Shown here piece by piece: positions 1-11,748 of a stretch of 64,000 bases of DNA (position 1 is its first letter; each line of letters opens with the position of its first letter). The notes below the pieces were generated by a model. The model did no database searches. It worked only from the letters and a program-made list of their open reading frames with translations, and was not told the origin of the DNA. The position numbers were made by a program, and so were the translations under genes. The stretch spans positions 13,911,656-13,975,655 of the forward strand of contig NC_135998.1 of NCBI RefSeq assembly GCF_048128805.1, in the 5' to 3' direction. This DNA comes from Centroberyx gerrardi (taxonomy: Eukaryota > Chordata > Actinopteri > Beryciformes > Berycidae).

Positions 1-2600
1 ATGCAGTTTTTAAATCGGGCAGATTCAGTGATTTCAATCCCGTGCAGATCAGCGTTATTTGTGATCATTAGAGTGTGCGTCGCCGCGGGAGTAGGCTAAT
101 AGTGACCAAAAACCATTAGCCTACTGTTTTTCAGCAAACTGTCACAATTCCAGCACCATCAAGATCAGCACTATGCAATTCAAAACAAACCACCAACTTT
201 GTGGTTAGTTCTGCCGTGCAAATACCCAAACAACATGATTAACTCTCATGAGAAGTTTTGACAGGCTCAATGTCGTCCAAACGTGAGGCTGCATTCAAGA
301 GCAGAGAACCATAGACAGAGATAGTGTAGCTTCTAAAATGCTTCTGGTTAGAAAATCGTGGCATTAAGCACAGTTAAGAGTGACAGTGGTTAATCGCTGC
401 ATCCCTAGACCCTTACAGTTTTATTGTCTCTATAACTATTTAACTTCTGTCTTTTTCTTCTGTCTTCATTACTCAGTCCAATGCCCTCAGAGCTTTTCAG
501 TTTTTCAACTTAATTGTGCTCAATAAACTTGACAGCATGAGCCAATATATAAAGTACAGAGGTGGAACAGTGGGCAAAACTCATGGTTCCATACGTATCT
601 CAGTTTCGGGGTCACAGCTGAGTACATTTGCTGTACAATGGGAGTAGAAATGTCATTGCCACTCAGAATTAGTTTTTTGAAAGCAGCTGATTAGTGCACA
701 AATACAAACAATTACTAATGAATAATTAACTGCAGAAGACTCATTTTTGATAGATAATGCTGCAAGTTACAATATACAATAAGGAATATTGCAATATTTC
801 ATCTTTACAAGCACAGAATTAATTATAATCAACTGAGGAAGACACTTTAGATGGAAATGCAACCACTGTGTGATACAAATTACTTTGGAATTTTATATTA
901 AATTCCCTCTGGAGAGGTAAAGCCTTGGCTCACTGAGCTCTGAATGCAAAGACCAGGGGGGGACATAATAGCCTAACTTTTATTCTCTATTAAATGCATG
1001 CCAGGATTTTACCTCTGCAGCACACAAAGACGATCCACAAAGGAGAGTTTGAGTAATGCAGTTCCACTCTTTTTATTCACAACACAGAATACATTTTGCC
1101 CGTACTAAAAAGAATAGAGCACTTTACCACCCACCACACACTCGCCCATCAAAACAAGCACGCAATTTTGCCGCTAAATTTACTCACTCTGGATTAGAAC
1201 CTGGAATGATGCAGCACTCAGACTCATAGAGTCTTTATTGCTGTCCTCCAAAGTGTCCAGTAAAGTTTTTAACTTTTGGGACCGACCGACTGACAGAGTG
1301 ACCTATACTACCTGCTGGTCACAGCTAAAAATAAGTTGTTACTTAAGTTATGATCCCCTCTAAATATCAGAGCAAATTATCCAAAACTTCTATCCCACCT
1401 CCACTGCCCAATTTGTTTTAACTGCTAGTTGATGTCCTCTCAGTTGACGTGCGCGCAAACTAAGCTAACTTCGATGAGTAATGGTAGAAAAGTTTTTATT
1501 TCTGGGTGGAAATATTCACACTACTTTGTCAAGCAAAAGTGTGACAAGAACACTGGACGATATTTGGTTCTCCTCATCATCCACACAGAAGCACAAAGGT
1601 ACAGCAATTGAGTTATCCTGATTTCTGAAGGTAAGAGAGGAAGCAATATCAATTTTGGAAGCATAACAGGAAAGTAATATAACAAGTAGTGTAACAAAGT
1701 ACTGCTAATAGTAATAATACTAATCATAAGTAAAATAATATTACTTTTGAAATGAGTATTGAGAAATGAGTGGCCCAGCACTTCTTGAAAAGATGTCCAG
1801 GCTGTGGTTGACTATGATTTTATTTCCTGTAAACAGGACACCGCAACAGACAACTGATTAACTGCTAAAGCATTTCACACGAAGATTTACTATCATAAAT
1901 GTGCATTGATGGTTTTAATCAATTATGTTGAGCTATAAATGTGCAAATCAAATGATTCAATGGCTCCATCTGTTCTAATTTCATGTATTTCTTTATTAAA
2001 TGTCAAAATGTGCTAAGACGTTGATTTTGTGTTGTATTTGTGTGTGTTAAACTACTATTGTAATTACACTGCAGAATGTTTGACCTTTTGACATAAAGGC
2101 ATGATGATAGGCACAGTGTGCTGTAGATTATTGCAGAATAGGCAAACCTGTCACAAATTCTCTGTCCAGTAACTATAGACCATACACTACTAGTCTATAC
2201 ACACTAATGTTGAAACCTGATAGTAAAAACAAGAAATAGGCAAGGCCCATCCAGCTGTCATTCAATTTTATACTGAAATATGAACAGTTGACCTAAAAGT
2301 TTACAATAGGGCTACCAATCTAGAGAACAATGCATTGTTAAAGGATGTCCAGATACATTTACCATAGTCAAAGGTACTTTAGCGGGCTTATTCATTGATT
2401 TACAAATACAACAGTTCTGTGGAGTATTAGTGGCTTTCAGGTCGATCTGTCGATTAGTCGACTTTTCAGAGCACCCCCTAATCTGGATACAAGGCGCATG
2501 TTAATGCATTAATGTGTAAGGGAAACCTCATGGGGCCTCGATTCATTTCAACCGCATAACTCTCAGATACATAACTTATCCAATGTTAAGTCAATTTTGC
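1..2600. other. intergenic, AT-rich, nothing recognised
   Basis: No conserved reading frame, RNA gene or complete element was recognised. The stretch 1020-1340 has a repeat-like feel but no clear ends. If the exon candidate near 3.1 kb is real, this is where its next exons should lie. Confidence 0.6.
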
Positions 2601-3033
2601 TCCCTAGGCTAGCCTAATGTTGCTCTAGTAGTGCCTTAACCTAGTTAGTTGGTCCTTGCCAACCAAACTAGCTACGGTAGCTAGCCAGTCATCGATGCAA
2701 AGTCCGAGAAGAAATGTTTAGCTATATGGTGTGTTAATGCAACTATAGCGTCCCTATAAAAGCAATGAATGCAAACTGCTAAGCATAAGTGGTCGCAGTA
2801 ATGTGTTGGGTAAAACCGCTTGCTTGGCCCTCGCTGGAGAAAGCCCTGAAACAGGCCATTAATGTTACTGTGGCTATATAGCTTAACGTTACTCTGAGAC
2901 AGAGCTGGCTAACGTTTGCTAGCCATGCTAACGTGACAGTTCCAGCCAATAAAAAGAAGCTAATTTTGTCCACAACGGCACGGACAGTCGCGTTTATCTT
3001 TGAGGATAAAGGCAGATGTAAGTGTAAGACAGC

Positions 3034-3230
3034 TTACCTTTTTCCCACACTTGTATTTATTCCAAAGGCGGTTGGCACAACATTGCACTGTCTAGTAACA
3101 TCAGCAGCAACAGCATCCAGTCGAGCTGTAAACACAACCCCAACCAACCCACTGACACTGACACTGCGCATGCGTCTGTCAGTGCCCCTCGCTTGTGCTG
3201 AAGGAGGGGTGGCATTACCTAATGACAATG
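3034..3230 (-). other. candidate coding first exon of an unidentified gene
   Basis: The minus strand carries an open frame beginning MRSVSVSGLVGVVFTARL at 3171, preceded in frame by another Met at 3228, and running to a good donor GGAAAAAG|GTAAGCTG at about 3040. The peptide is Arg/Ser/Val-rich with few acids, resembling a mitochondrial targeting sequence. A TGCGCATGCG palindrome (NRF1-like) covers the inner ATG. No downstream exon was recognised between 1 and 3000 and I do not recognise the protein. Confidence 0.3.
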
Positions 3231-4340
3231 ATGCTCGAATACAATAAGTAGTTTTTAAGATTTCAACATGTCTTATGCAGAAAATTTGACCCTAGACTAA
3301 ACCCAGGTTCACGCCGTGATCATTCTGTTTAACGGAAGTCAAGTTGTATGCCGGAATTTGTCAGTTTAGGGCTTCCTTGTTCACAGGCGTAGCGTTACTT
3401 CACAGGACACGATGTAACACTTTCCCCAAATGCAATTCTCATTTCGGCATGCATCCTGGATGTAACCACCCAACTGCACCCGTTTCAATCAAAATGTGTG
3501 TTTTAAACTGTTTCGCCTATTCTTTCGTCCTCGGCCCAGCAAAAACACCATGCTCGCCCTAGAAAAAACAATAATTTTCTTATAATATTCCTTACAATAT
3601 TCCTAGGAACATGTGGGAATCAAGAGTGAATTACAGTGACCTTATTATCGTAGGCTATTTAATGGTATTTTCATCTGCTATGATATCACTGTAATATTCG
3701 TAGAGGGACTTGATATTTGTATAGTCTATCCTATTTTTTATTGGATTACAATAGTCGTCTTTCGCAGGTGCGACTGCCACTGGCTTTCAAACATTAAAGT
3801 AGCCTAACACATAAAGAGAAAAGGGGGGGGGGGGCACGTTATCAAGGCATGGTTATTACAAGCTCCATTAGGTCTTTCATTGGTTATTACACACACATAC
3901 ACACAACATGTCATTATATCCATAGCTATATGTCATCCAGCGGTAATATAAGCCATGACTCCATAAAGCAATAGGCAATGCAGTGATGCTGTCTACCGAT
4001 GCTATGTCAATCCGTAACTGTAATCAAATAGGAAAGGTGTTACTGAAAGAGGAAGTAGCCTCATCACGTGATGCCAGATCCAAATTGAGTTCCACGATAC
4101 TTTTCCGTGTGCAAAATCTAATCTCTGTAATCCGATCAAAATGTAAATATTTTCCCCTGAGTATGAAATAGTTGGTCAGGGTGAGACAGTCACCCTCTAA
4201 TAACCCTGAGATTACAATTAGTTTCATGGGATCACAGGCTGTTGCCTCGACAGTTCAGACTCAGGTTAATCTGATAGACAAGCACACATATTTAGAACTG
4301 GACCTGTTCAGGGAGCAACTTGGTAGTAGCACCCATCTTT

Positions 4341-5000
4341 TTAACCCTCATCCTACCGACTGGGGTACCCGCAGACCCCAGAGGTATACTTTTTGTCATA
4401 TCTCACAGGTGCTTTAGTCTATCATTCCAATTTTTCATGACTTTGTCAATCAATTTGTTCCTAATGACTTCATATCATTGTTTTCTGTTTCTGTTTTAAT
4501 TAGTGCTTTTTAAAAATACCAATGTATTGGGGTCCTGGGGGATCCCAGTCAAAAGCACCCAATTCCGCCTATGCAGTTTTAATAGATGGAACTATTTATT
4601 GAGTTCATGTTTGCCATGGGTCCTAATTTAAAGTATTACACACTATCAGGGGGGTAGGGGCACTCTGTCAATCATTTTGAAGGAGACAGACACAGATGCA
4701 GCAGACACAGATTTCCTCATGTGCTCTGTCGACGACCCTAAATACTGCTCTTCCTAAGGTAAGATGATGTTCAAAGTCAGAAATACAATACATCATTTAA
4801 TTAACTGTAACTTTCCTAAAATAATAATAATCTGTTTTTTTTTCAGATGACATTAATTACATAACTAATAATGTTTTGAGAAGAAATAAGTTAATATTTT
4901 GCTATGATGGTTGTTTCTTACAGTAGTTTCATTTTGGGGTCCCCAGGGACCCCAGTTGGTAGTCCTTGTATGTTAAATATGTTGGTAGGATGAGGGTTAA
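4341..5000. mobile_element. piggyBac-like non-autonomous DNA element
   Basis: The segment is bounded by TTAA on both sides, with identical 17-bp terminal inverted repeats TTAACCCTCATCCTACC. Inner GGGGTCC/GGACCCC-type motifs are also repeated in inverted order. TTAA target sites followed by CCC are typical of the piggyBac superfamily. It is 660 bp long with no transposase frame. Confidence 0.75.
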
Positions 5001-5049
5001 ACACATGCTAACTGATTTTGAGGAGAAAAATGAAGGGAAAGAGCTCTCA

Positions 5050-5093
5050 ACACACACACACACACACACACACACCCCCCCCCCCCCCCCCCC
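5050..5093. repeat. (CA)n then poly(C) microsatellite
   Basis: CA units followed by an unbroken C run of about 18, near the right end of but outside the piggyBac-like element. Confidence 0.9.
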
Positions 5094-5324
5094 ACCATTT
5101 CCTTTGTCAGCTGTGATGAACACCCACTGGTCCTGTTCTGTTTTGGTCAGGCTCGGCCTTCCTGCCCGACCTGTCAAGGCTGGTTTCATCAAAGTGTTTC
5201 ACCAGGTTTATCCATCAGCCACAAAACTCTCTTCTCCTCCTTTTTTAACCATCATTTGACCTGATGAATTGAATAACAATGTAGTCTAAGTTACTAAAAG
5301 GGAGGGGAGGGAGGGCTGTGCATA

Positions 5325-5325
<1 letters not shown>

Positions 5326-5367
<42 letters not shown>
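5326..5367. repeat. (AC)n microsatellite
   Basis: About 21 uninterrupted AC units. Confidence 0.95.
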
Positions 5368-5369
<2 letters not shown>

Positions 5370-7984
5370 CCACTGAGCAGCTGTAAGGGCGTAGCTGGGT
5401 GTTAACAGCATTTCTAAAGGGCAGTTCAACTCTGGTTGTTCACTTTCCACTCCCTGATGTTTCCCATTGGTCCAGCCATGTTGACCTATACCGACTCTCT
5501 GCTTTGTCACCCCCTTGTGTTTAGTTGGCCTCCTTGTTTTCCTCATTAGATGTCATTATAAATCCACATCATTTAATTTCCAATTGAATAAAACACTATG
5601 AGAAAGAAAGAGAGAGGTTCCACACACAGTAAATGTCTTTCTGACCAGGAAACCACAGAGCCATGAGCGAAGTTGAAGTCTTGTACAGTGCAGGCTGTGG
5701 CTGTAGTGAATTTCCAAACAATGTGTGAGTGTCACAGCAGCCTCATTTGTTTACATAACTGCTGAGACAGTGTTAGTATCCATAGAGCCAGTCAGTGTGT
5801 CAGGAGTCAAGTCTTCACACCAATATGGAGCCAGTGTAAACATTACAAGGTGCCAAGAGGAAACTCACCGAACTGGGTGCACATTAATTATGAATAATGG
5901 AAATAAAGTGCAATCATAATTCATTATTCTTCATAGGCCCTTTTGCGTTCCTCTGGTCTCGAGGCCTGAGACAGCTGCCTTGGTTGTGTATGTGTGAAGC
6001 CACCTGTCATAATCAGAGAGTCACAAAAAAAAAAAAGACAAGACACACACATAAACATTATTTGTTGTTCATTTATTGGAGCATGCAATTTCAGGTGCTG
6101 AAATCTCCTTCTTCTAGTTCCATCTGTCAGTTCAACACAGAAGCAAAATGCTATGCTGCTTGGCCAAGCTGTCTGTAAGTCAGTGTAATACAGGTGGACA
6201 AACCAGAAAATATACAGTCAATCAATCAGTCAACCAATCAATACTCAAACAGTTTGGCCATAAAACATCATCATAGGTCATCAATCATCAATAGCACATA
6301 CATCATCATAGAGTAGACCTATCCCTGCCCTGTATGACCGTACAGTAGGTAAAAGGGAAACCTTTCACAATGTGATATTTCCAAGGAAATAAATGGAATA
6401 CGTAACAGTATTATTCATTATGGGGACATTTTAGATATGCTGTCTCTTAAGGATTTTATTTTCCTCATTCTGAAACATTACACAACTGTCCCATTAATTT
6501 AAACATTTAAATATATCTGATTATCACAGGTTGTATAAATGAGCGTCTATACTATAAGTCCATCTAATGATGGTGCCAGACTGTATACAATGACGGATGT
6601 GTACCATCTCTTAATAGTTCATTTACATTTCAATCGAACAATAGATTCGCAAATAAAATGTCTAATACAGACATGAATAGTCAGAAAACATCAGTTCCGT
6701 CATATGTTCCACAATCAACAAACAGGCTTTTTTCCATATAATATAGAATAATGAGACAATTTCTTGGCTAATAAAAAATTTCAACAAATTTCAGCAAATT
6801 TTCAAAATTCAAAATGAAGAAGCAGACTTAGAATACCAAGAAGGAAATACCACAACAACAACCAAATGTGGTAATAACTATAATAGTATAATAATATAAT
6901 CTCTGTTAATCAATAATTCATTTTCATGAGCAAACAAGTAAAATGCTGCAGGCAAACTTCAGTACTTGGCGTGGCCACACAGTGGGCATGTGCAGAACTC
7001 TTACAGCGCTGGGTGTGTTGTATCACAACTACAGAATCGTCATTACTCCTCCGCCATCACAAGAGGGACTATATTGCATGCATGACGCAGGATGCGGGAG
7101 GGAGGGAGGGAGGAGGAGGGGGAGAAAGAGGGGGGGGGGGGGGGGGGCACTCACCGGCGGAGTGCACGCGAACCGCTGGCAGTGATGGGGTGGGAATTAG
7201 TGCAGTGCAATCAACCACTACAGCAGTGCTCCATACACACTTAAAAGGAAACTGGGAGTATCACTTTGACATGAACTCAATACTCACAACAATAGTGCTC
7301 GTACATAGTACCCAGCTCTTTCCCATGAGGACAGAAACAGCAAAGCTAATATTGATACTGAAAGGCAAAAAGAAACACTGGCAAAGTAAACATTGGCAAA
7401 CAATATAATCAGCGTCACACTTTGACCCATTTTTATGCGTCTGCGTGAACGGGTCCGTTGTCAGCAAGTTAAATTCATGTAAATACTTCCACAGACTGAG
7501 CCATATTTTAAGTAATGAATATACAGATAGCCAAAGTAGCTAAGCAACACAAGCCTTCCCTGAGCGTTTCAGACAGACAAGGATCTAGCCCCCTCTCATG
7601 GAAGAAACCAGAATTACAAGAGAAGAACTCCTATTCCTCAACTTGACCAAAGCCTCACCTAACCCCCTTCCATAGTTTTAGTTGAAGAATGTGGAAAACA
7701 AATAATAAAAATGTGTCCTTAAATTGCAGGGATTGATTGTACTGTACACAACATGGCACTTACATGACATGACTTCAAAGGTGAAGTTGTAAACAGATGC
7801 AGAGCGACAGTAGGTAGCTGAGCTAAATGAATGACTGGGAGCATGTTCAATCCTTGCAGGCAGCTCTCGCCCCCTTCCTCTCAGAAATACACACTGCTAA
7901 ACACTGGAGAGTCTTTCCTAAAGTGTTTTAATACAGAAAGTCACACTGCATTCTTCAGTCTACCCCAGAAAAAGATAGCAAAAG

Positions 7985-8135
7985 ATAAATTCGCTATTCA
8001 TTCATTCGCTTTCCCCACCCGCTTAATCCTTTTCAGGGCCGCGGGGGGCTGGTGTCTATTCCAGCACATACAGCATTGGGTGGAAGGGAGGGAGACAAAA
8101 CCTGGAAAGGTCACCAGTCCGTCATTTCATTATTC
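7985..8135 (+). repeat. dispersed fish repeat fragment
   Basis: TTTCCCCACCCGCTTAATCC followed by GCGGGGGGCTGGTGTCTATTC and a CACCAGTCCGTCA end resembles a very common dispersed repeat in fish genomes. Family not assigned. Confidence 0.5.
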
Positions 8136-9165
8136 ATTATGTTTTCATAAAGTTATCGCTTGAAACTCAATACGCATTCCTCATATTCTTTACAGCCATT
8201 CTCTTTGCCATCCTCTAAAATGGGACCGAGGATATATAATCTGGGGGGAAAGACATTAATGCTTCCCTCTCTCGTGAAATGTTTTTCAGAGTTAGCTGCG
8301 GTGAGAGGGCGTTAGAGATCAAGAGGGAGCTCCAAAGAATCAACCATTAGTCTGCCCTCATCCACTCATTCTACACAAATCTCATAAGATTTAGAATAGG
8401 TGTAAACAAACTCAGAGGAGTCTTCATAACTTTAAGTCCTGTATATTTAAAATGGTCAAATGCTTTAATGCTGTTTATTAAAGTCATTAAGAATTAGCCA
8501 CACAAGACAAGTTGCCTCAGATCCATGAAGGGAATGAGGCAAGGCTGGACTGTATGGAAATTACTCATACTGCACAAAGTTACAGTGAACTGGACTTTGG
8601 TGAATTACAGTGTATTGGACAACAACAGCGCGTGTCTGATGACCAGCAAACACAGATAAACATTAGACAAGACGATCAGTTTCATTTCTCTGATGTAAAA
8701 TATAACAAACGAAACAAGAATAACAGAGATCCTGATACAAAATACCTTGACAAACAACTTCACAGAAGTTAGCAATGCTTAAAAGAAAACAAACTAAACT
8801 TTTAAAAAGTTGAACAAAGACAAAGCATGAAGAAACACAAGAAGTGGTGTCCCTCACTTTTGCAGGCTTTAGCTTGGTACATAAAACCAAAACATCATGC
8901 ACAACCACTGAATATTGTGTACATACGTAACCCCTAAACATATTGCCCGTAAATGTGATTGGATTGCAGTGCAGAGAAATTGCTGTGGGCCGACATGAAT
9001 GTAATTTCCATGTTCAGTTTCTGAGGTCACATTCTCATGCAAAATATAACACCTCTTGAAGCAGAACAGGAGATACTATGCATTGTCAGAGAACATGGAC
9101 CAAAGTCATGGTAGAGCCCAATTTTTAGTTCTTTAGAACACAGGAGAGAAAGGCCACGATATTGT

Positions 9166-9219
9166 ATGTGTGTGTGTGTGTATGTGTGTGTGTGTGTGTG
9201 TGTGTGGGGGGGGGGGGGG
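9166..9219. repeat. (TG)n then poly(G) microsatellite
   Basis: TG units with one interruption, followed by about 14 G. Confidence 0.9.
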
Positions 9220-11072
9220 CTGTCCATCTATGTGCATACATGTGTGTGTTTCTGTATGTGAGAGCAATGAGACTGCTCCTTTATAGTCAACAGGATTAAA
9301 TGCGAGTACGTCTACAGGTAACATTAAAACAATATTTTTAACTGTATTGTTGACTGTAAGTTAGTATGGTTTGTAAAGAAAATCTAAGCAGATCTACCAA
9401 AAGAGCTTCATCCCCAGCTAAAAACACGATTTCTTCACCTGTTCCAAAAAACATTAAATTTGTATTCTTCAGTTACATGAGTCAACTAAGAACTCTAGCA
9501 AATTTAAAGGGAGTTTTCTATGGATGTAAATAATACTCAGACTGCTCAGGAATACATAGTATTGTGCAGTCATCAAAAACTACCAAACAAACTTCACTTT
9601 GTTGCCTTCCCTGTTGACCTCCAATAAACTCCATCTGAACATCTACAAACTGTGTTGTGACTGTGCATCATTGTATTCTGTGATCCCATGAAGCACGAGT
9701 GAATCTGGAGGTCAAAGTTTAAAGATCATGTGACTCACAACAAGGACAAAGACAGGCGCTTGTCTGACTATTAGCAGAGTGCAGGCCTGGCAGACTGTTT
9801 TCTGCAGTTTGTTTTTCTCGGTGGGTTGGGAAGGCTTTCGAAACAGTATTTTACCCATTTTCACCAGTATTATAACCTAGATCTCTTGAATATCTCTGGG
9901 AACCCCATTAAAAATGTGTGGTGTAGCACTACAACAAAAGCAATAACCTAAACCAGTGGTCTCAAGCTGCGAGAAGGCATTCCCATGCAAGGCAGCTTGG
10001 AGCCTGCACACAACAAATGCCTTGCCATGCACAGACAAATACGCACAGACAGTAACTTTAAACATTAGATGATAATGCCACTGTCTTTGTGAAAACACAA
10101 GATGATCTCAGCTTTCACTTAGTACCTACTTTATTCATTTAGCCAATAAGGTTTTTGGACCATGGGGATGTGAGAACATACACAAAGTGATTGAAAAGTG
10201 TGCTGACCAGCTACATGATGTGTAGTTCTCACTATCTAATCCAATACATTTTCTACTTTCTGCTGTTCCTGTGGAGAATTACATAATTTCATGTAAGACC
10301 TTTCAATGATGATGTAAGAATTATTTTTTTTTTTTTACTATATAACTAGAAAAATCAAGAGGCCAATTATACAAGGCAATTCATTAATGCACTGCAGTTA
10401 TCACCAAAGCAAGCACTGGCAGGCCAACTACTGTTTGAAAGGTACTTTTTCATGGGTCAAGTCAATAACAGAAGGTTAGGGTTTGGTGGCAAAGGAAAAA
10501 GAAAAATATATTGCTATAAAAACATAGCCTATGTTTCCTTTAGTTGAATGGAAAATCTAAGGTTTTCGTTATTATGGGAGCTGGCGCAATGTGCTAATGG
10601 GCTATAGTGCAATTAAATAGAGTAAATTATCTTCACAATAGCAGGTGTGTAGGCCAAACATGAATAAACGAATGATTTAGCAAATTACTTTACGCAATAC
10701 TGTATTTACTTTCCCAGGTACCAGACCTAAGTACTGGGAGCAAGAGAGGATCTGGATGTGAAATCTTGGGATCCCAGTTCCCGCTGTTAATCCATACTAC
10801 ATACAAGATGAAGGCTGATAAAATAAAGGGGAAAAAAAGGCTTAAATATAATATCAAAACACAATCTGAAGTAAGCCAACAAAGCGGTGTGACTGAAGAA
10901 AATTCACTTGACTTGTTCTAACCTACTTCTTCCACTGTCTGACCATGTAAGATTGCATGGAACATGGACTATTAAACATTGAGAGTCTCTCTTTGCCAGC
11001 TTTGTTGAAAGCTGTTTGTTTTCAAGCCAAACAAGCAAACCCAAAAGGATGTGTGTGAATATCATGCGGGTG

Positions 11073-11099
11073 ATGTGTGTGTGTGTGTGTGTGTGTGTG
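11073..11099. repeat. (GT)n microsatellite
   Basis: About 13 GT units, downstream of the rc3h2 poly(A) signal. Confidence 0.9.
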
Positions 11100-11477
11100 C
11101 ATGTGTGTATGTGAATATGGGTGGGGTTGACAACTATCCAGGTTCATTGCTGCTTATAAAGCAGTAACAGGCAGGTGTTTGTCAGGAACAAACTAGACAA
11201 TGTGTAAAGCTCAGGAGTACAACGTCATACAGGTGAAGGTGCTCTGAGGTCCCCAACTCATCTCCTAACGATAACCATATTAGGGGAAACTGCAAACCTG
11301 CTCAGCATCTATGGGCAAACCACTCATATACCCTTTATGGGCATAATGGGAGTATCACTAAATTCTCTGTGGAGCTATACATTGGTGCGAATCGCCGCTT
11401 AGGAGGCAGGACAAAGTGTTTTCTCTTGCCCCTTGCTACAGGAGGCAGTACAGAATATTGACTCGTGTCTATTAAAC

Positions 11478-11483
11478 TTTATT
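11478..11483 (-). terminator. rc3h2: candidate rc3h2 poly(A) signal
   Basis: The minus strand reads AATAAA here, about 120 nt after the stop codon. Mammalian RC3H2 uses longer 3' UTRs, so further downstream sites are likely. Confidence 0.4.
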
Positions 11484-11600
11484 CGGGGCATATGAATAAC
11501 ATATATACGAAAGCTATGGCATTCCCTTTAACCATGATCTGGTGTGGGCAAACGACTCAGCTCTAGTCTGGTGCGGGTCAGTGTCAGACTTTGCGTCCCC

Positions 11601-11748
11601 TTAGCTTCCGTTGAGCAGCATCTCTGTCCCCGGGGTTTCAGGACAGCCCCGGGCGGCCGTGTCCCCCAGTCGAGGAGGTCCGGTCCGCAGCACCAGCTTG
11701 CCGACCCCCAGACCTCCTGAGACCAGCCCTCCTGGAGACAGAGACTTC
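11601..11748 (-). CDS. rc3h2: rc3h2 terminal coding exon (stop)
   Basis: About residues 1115-1163 and TAA. The reading [20 protein letters not shown] ... EMLLNGS resembles the roquin-2 tail (VSAGNLILKT ... MVNS). Acceptor TTTTCCAG. Two other frames are also open for parts of this exon, but only this one is in phase with exon 18 and ends like roquin-2. Confidence 0.72.

Larger units (their letters stand above)
5370..11470. other. intergenic downstream of rc3h2
   Basis: Apart from microsatellites, a purine/poly(G) tract at 7095-7147 and the dispersed repeat at 7985-8135, no gene or complete element was recognised. Part of it may be 3' UTR if rc3h2 uses distal poly(A) sites. Confidence 0.6.

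Noticed and set aside
5041..5367. Regularly spaced repeats considered as a CRISPR-like array
   Set aside because: They are simple CA microsatellites in a vertebrate genome, with no spacer structure.
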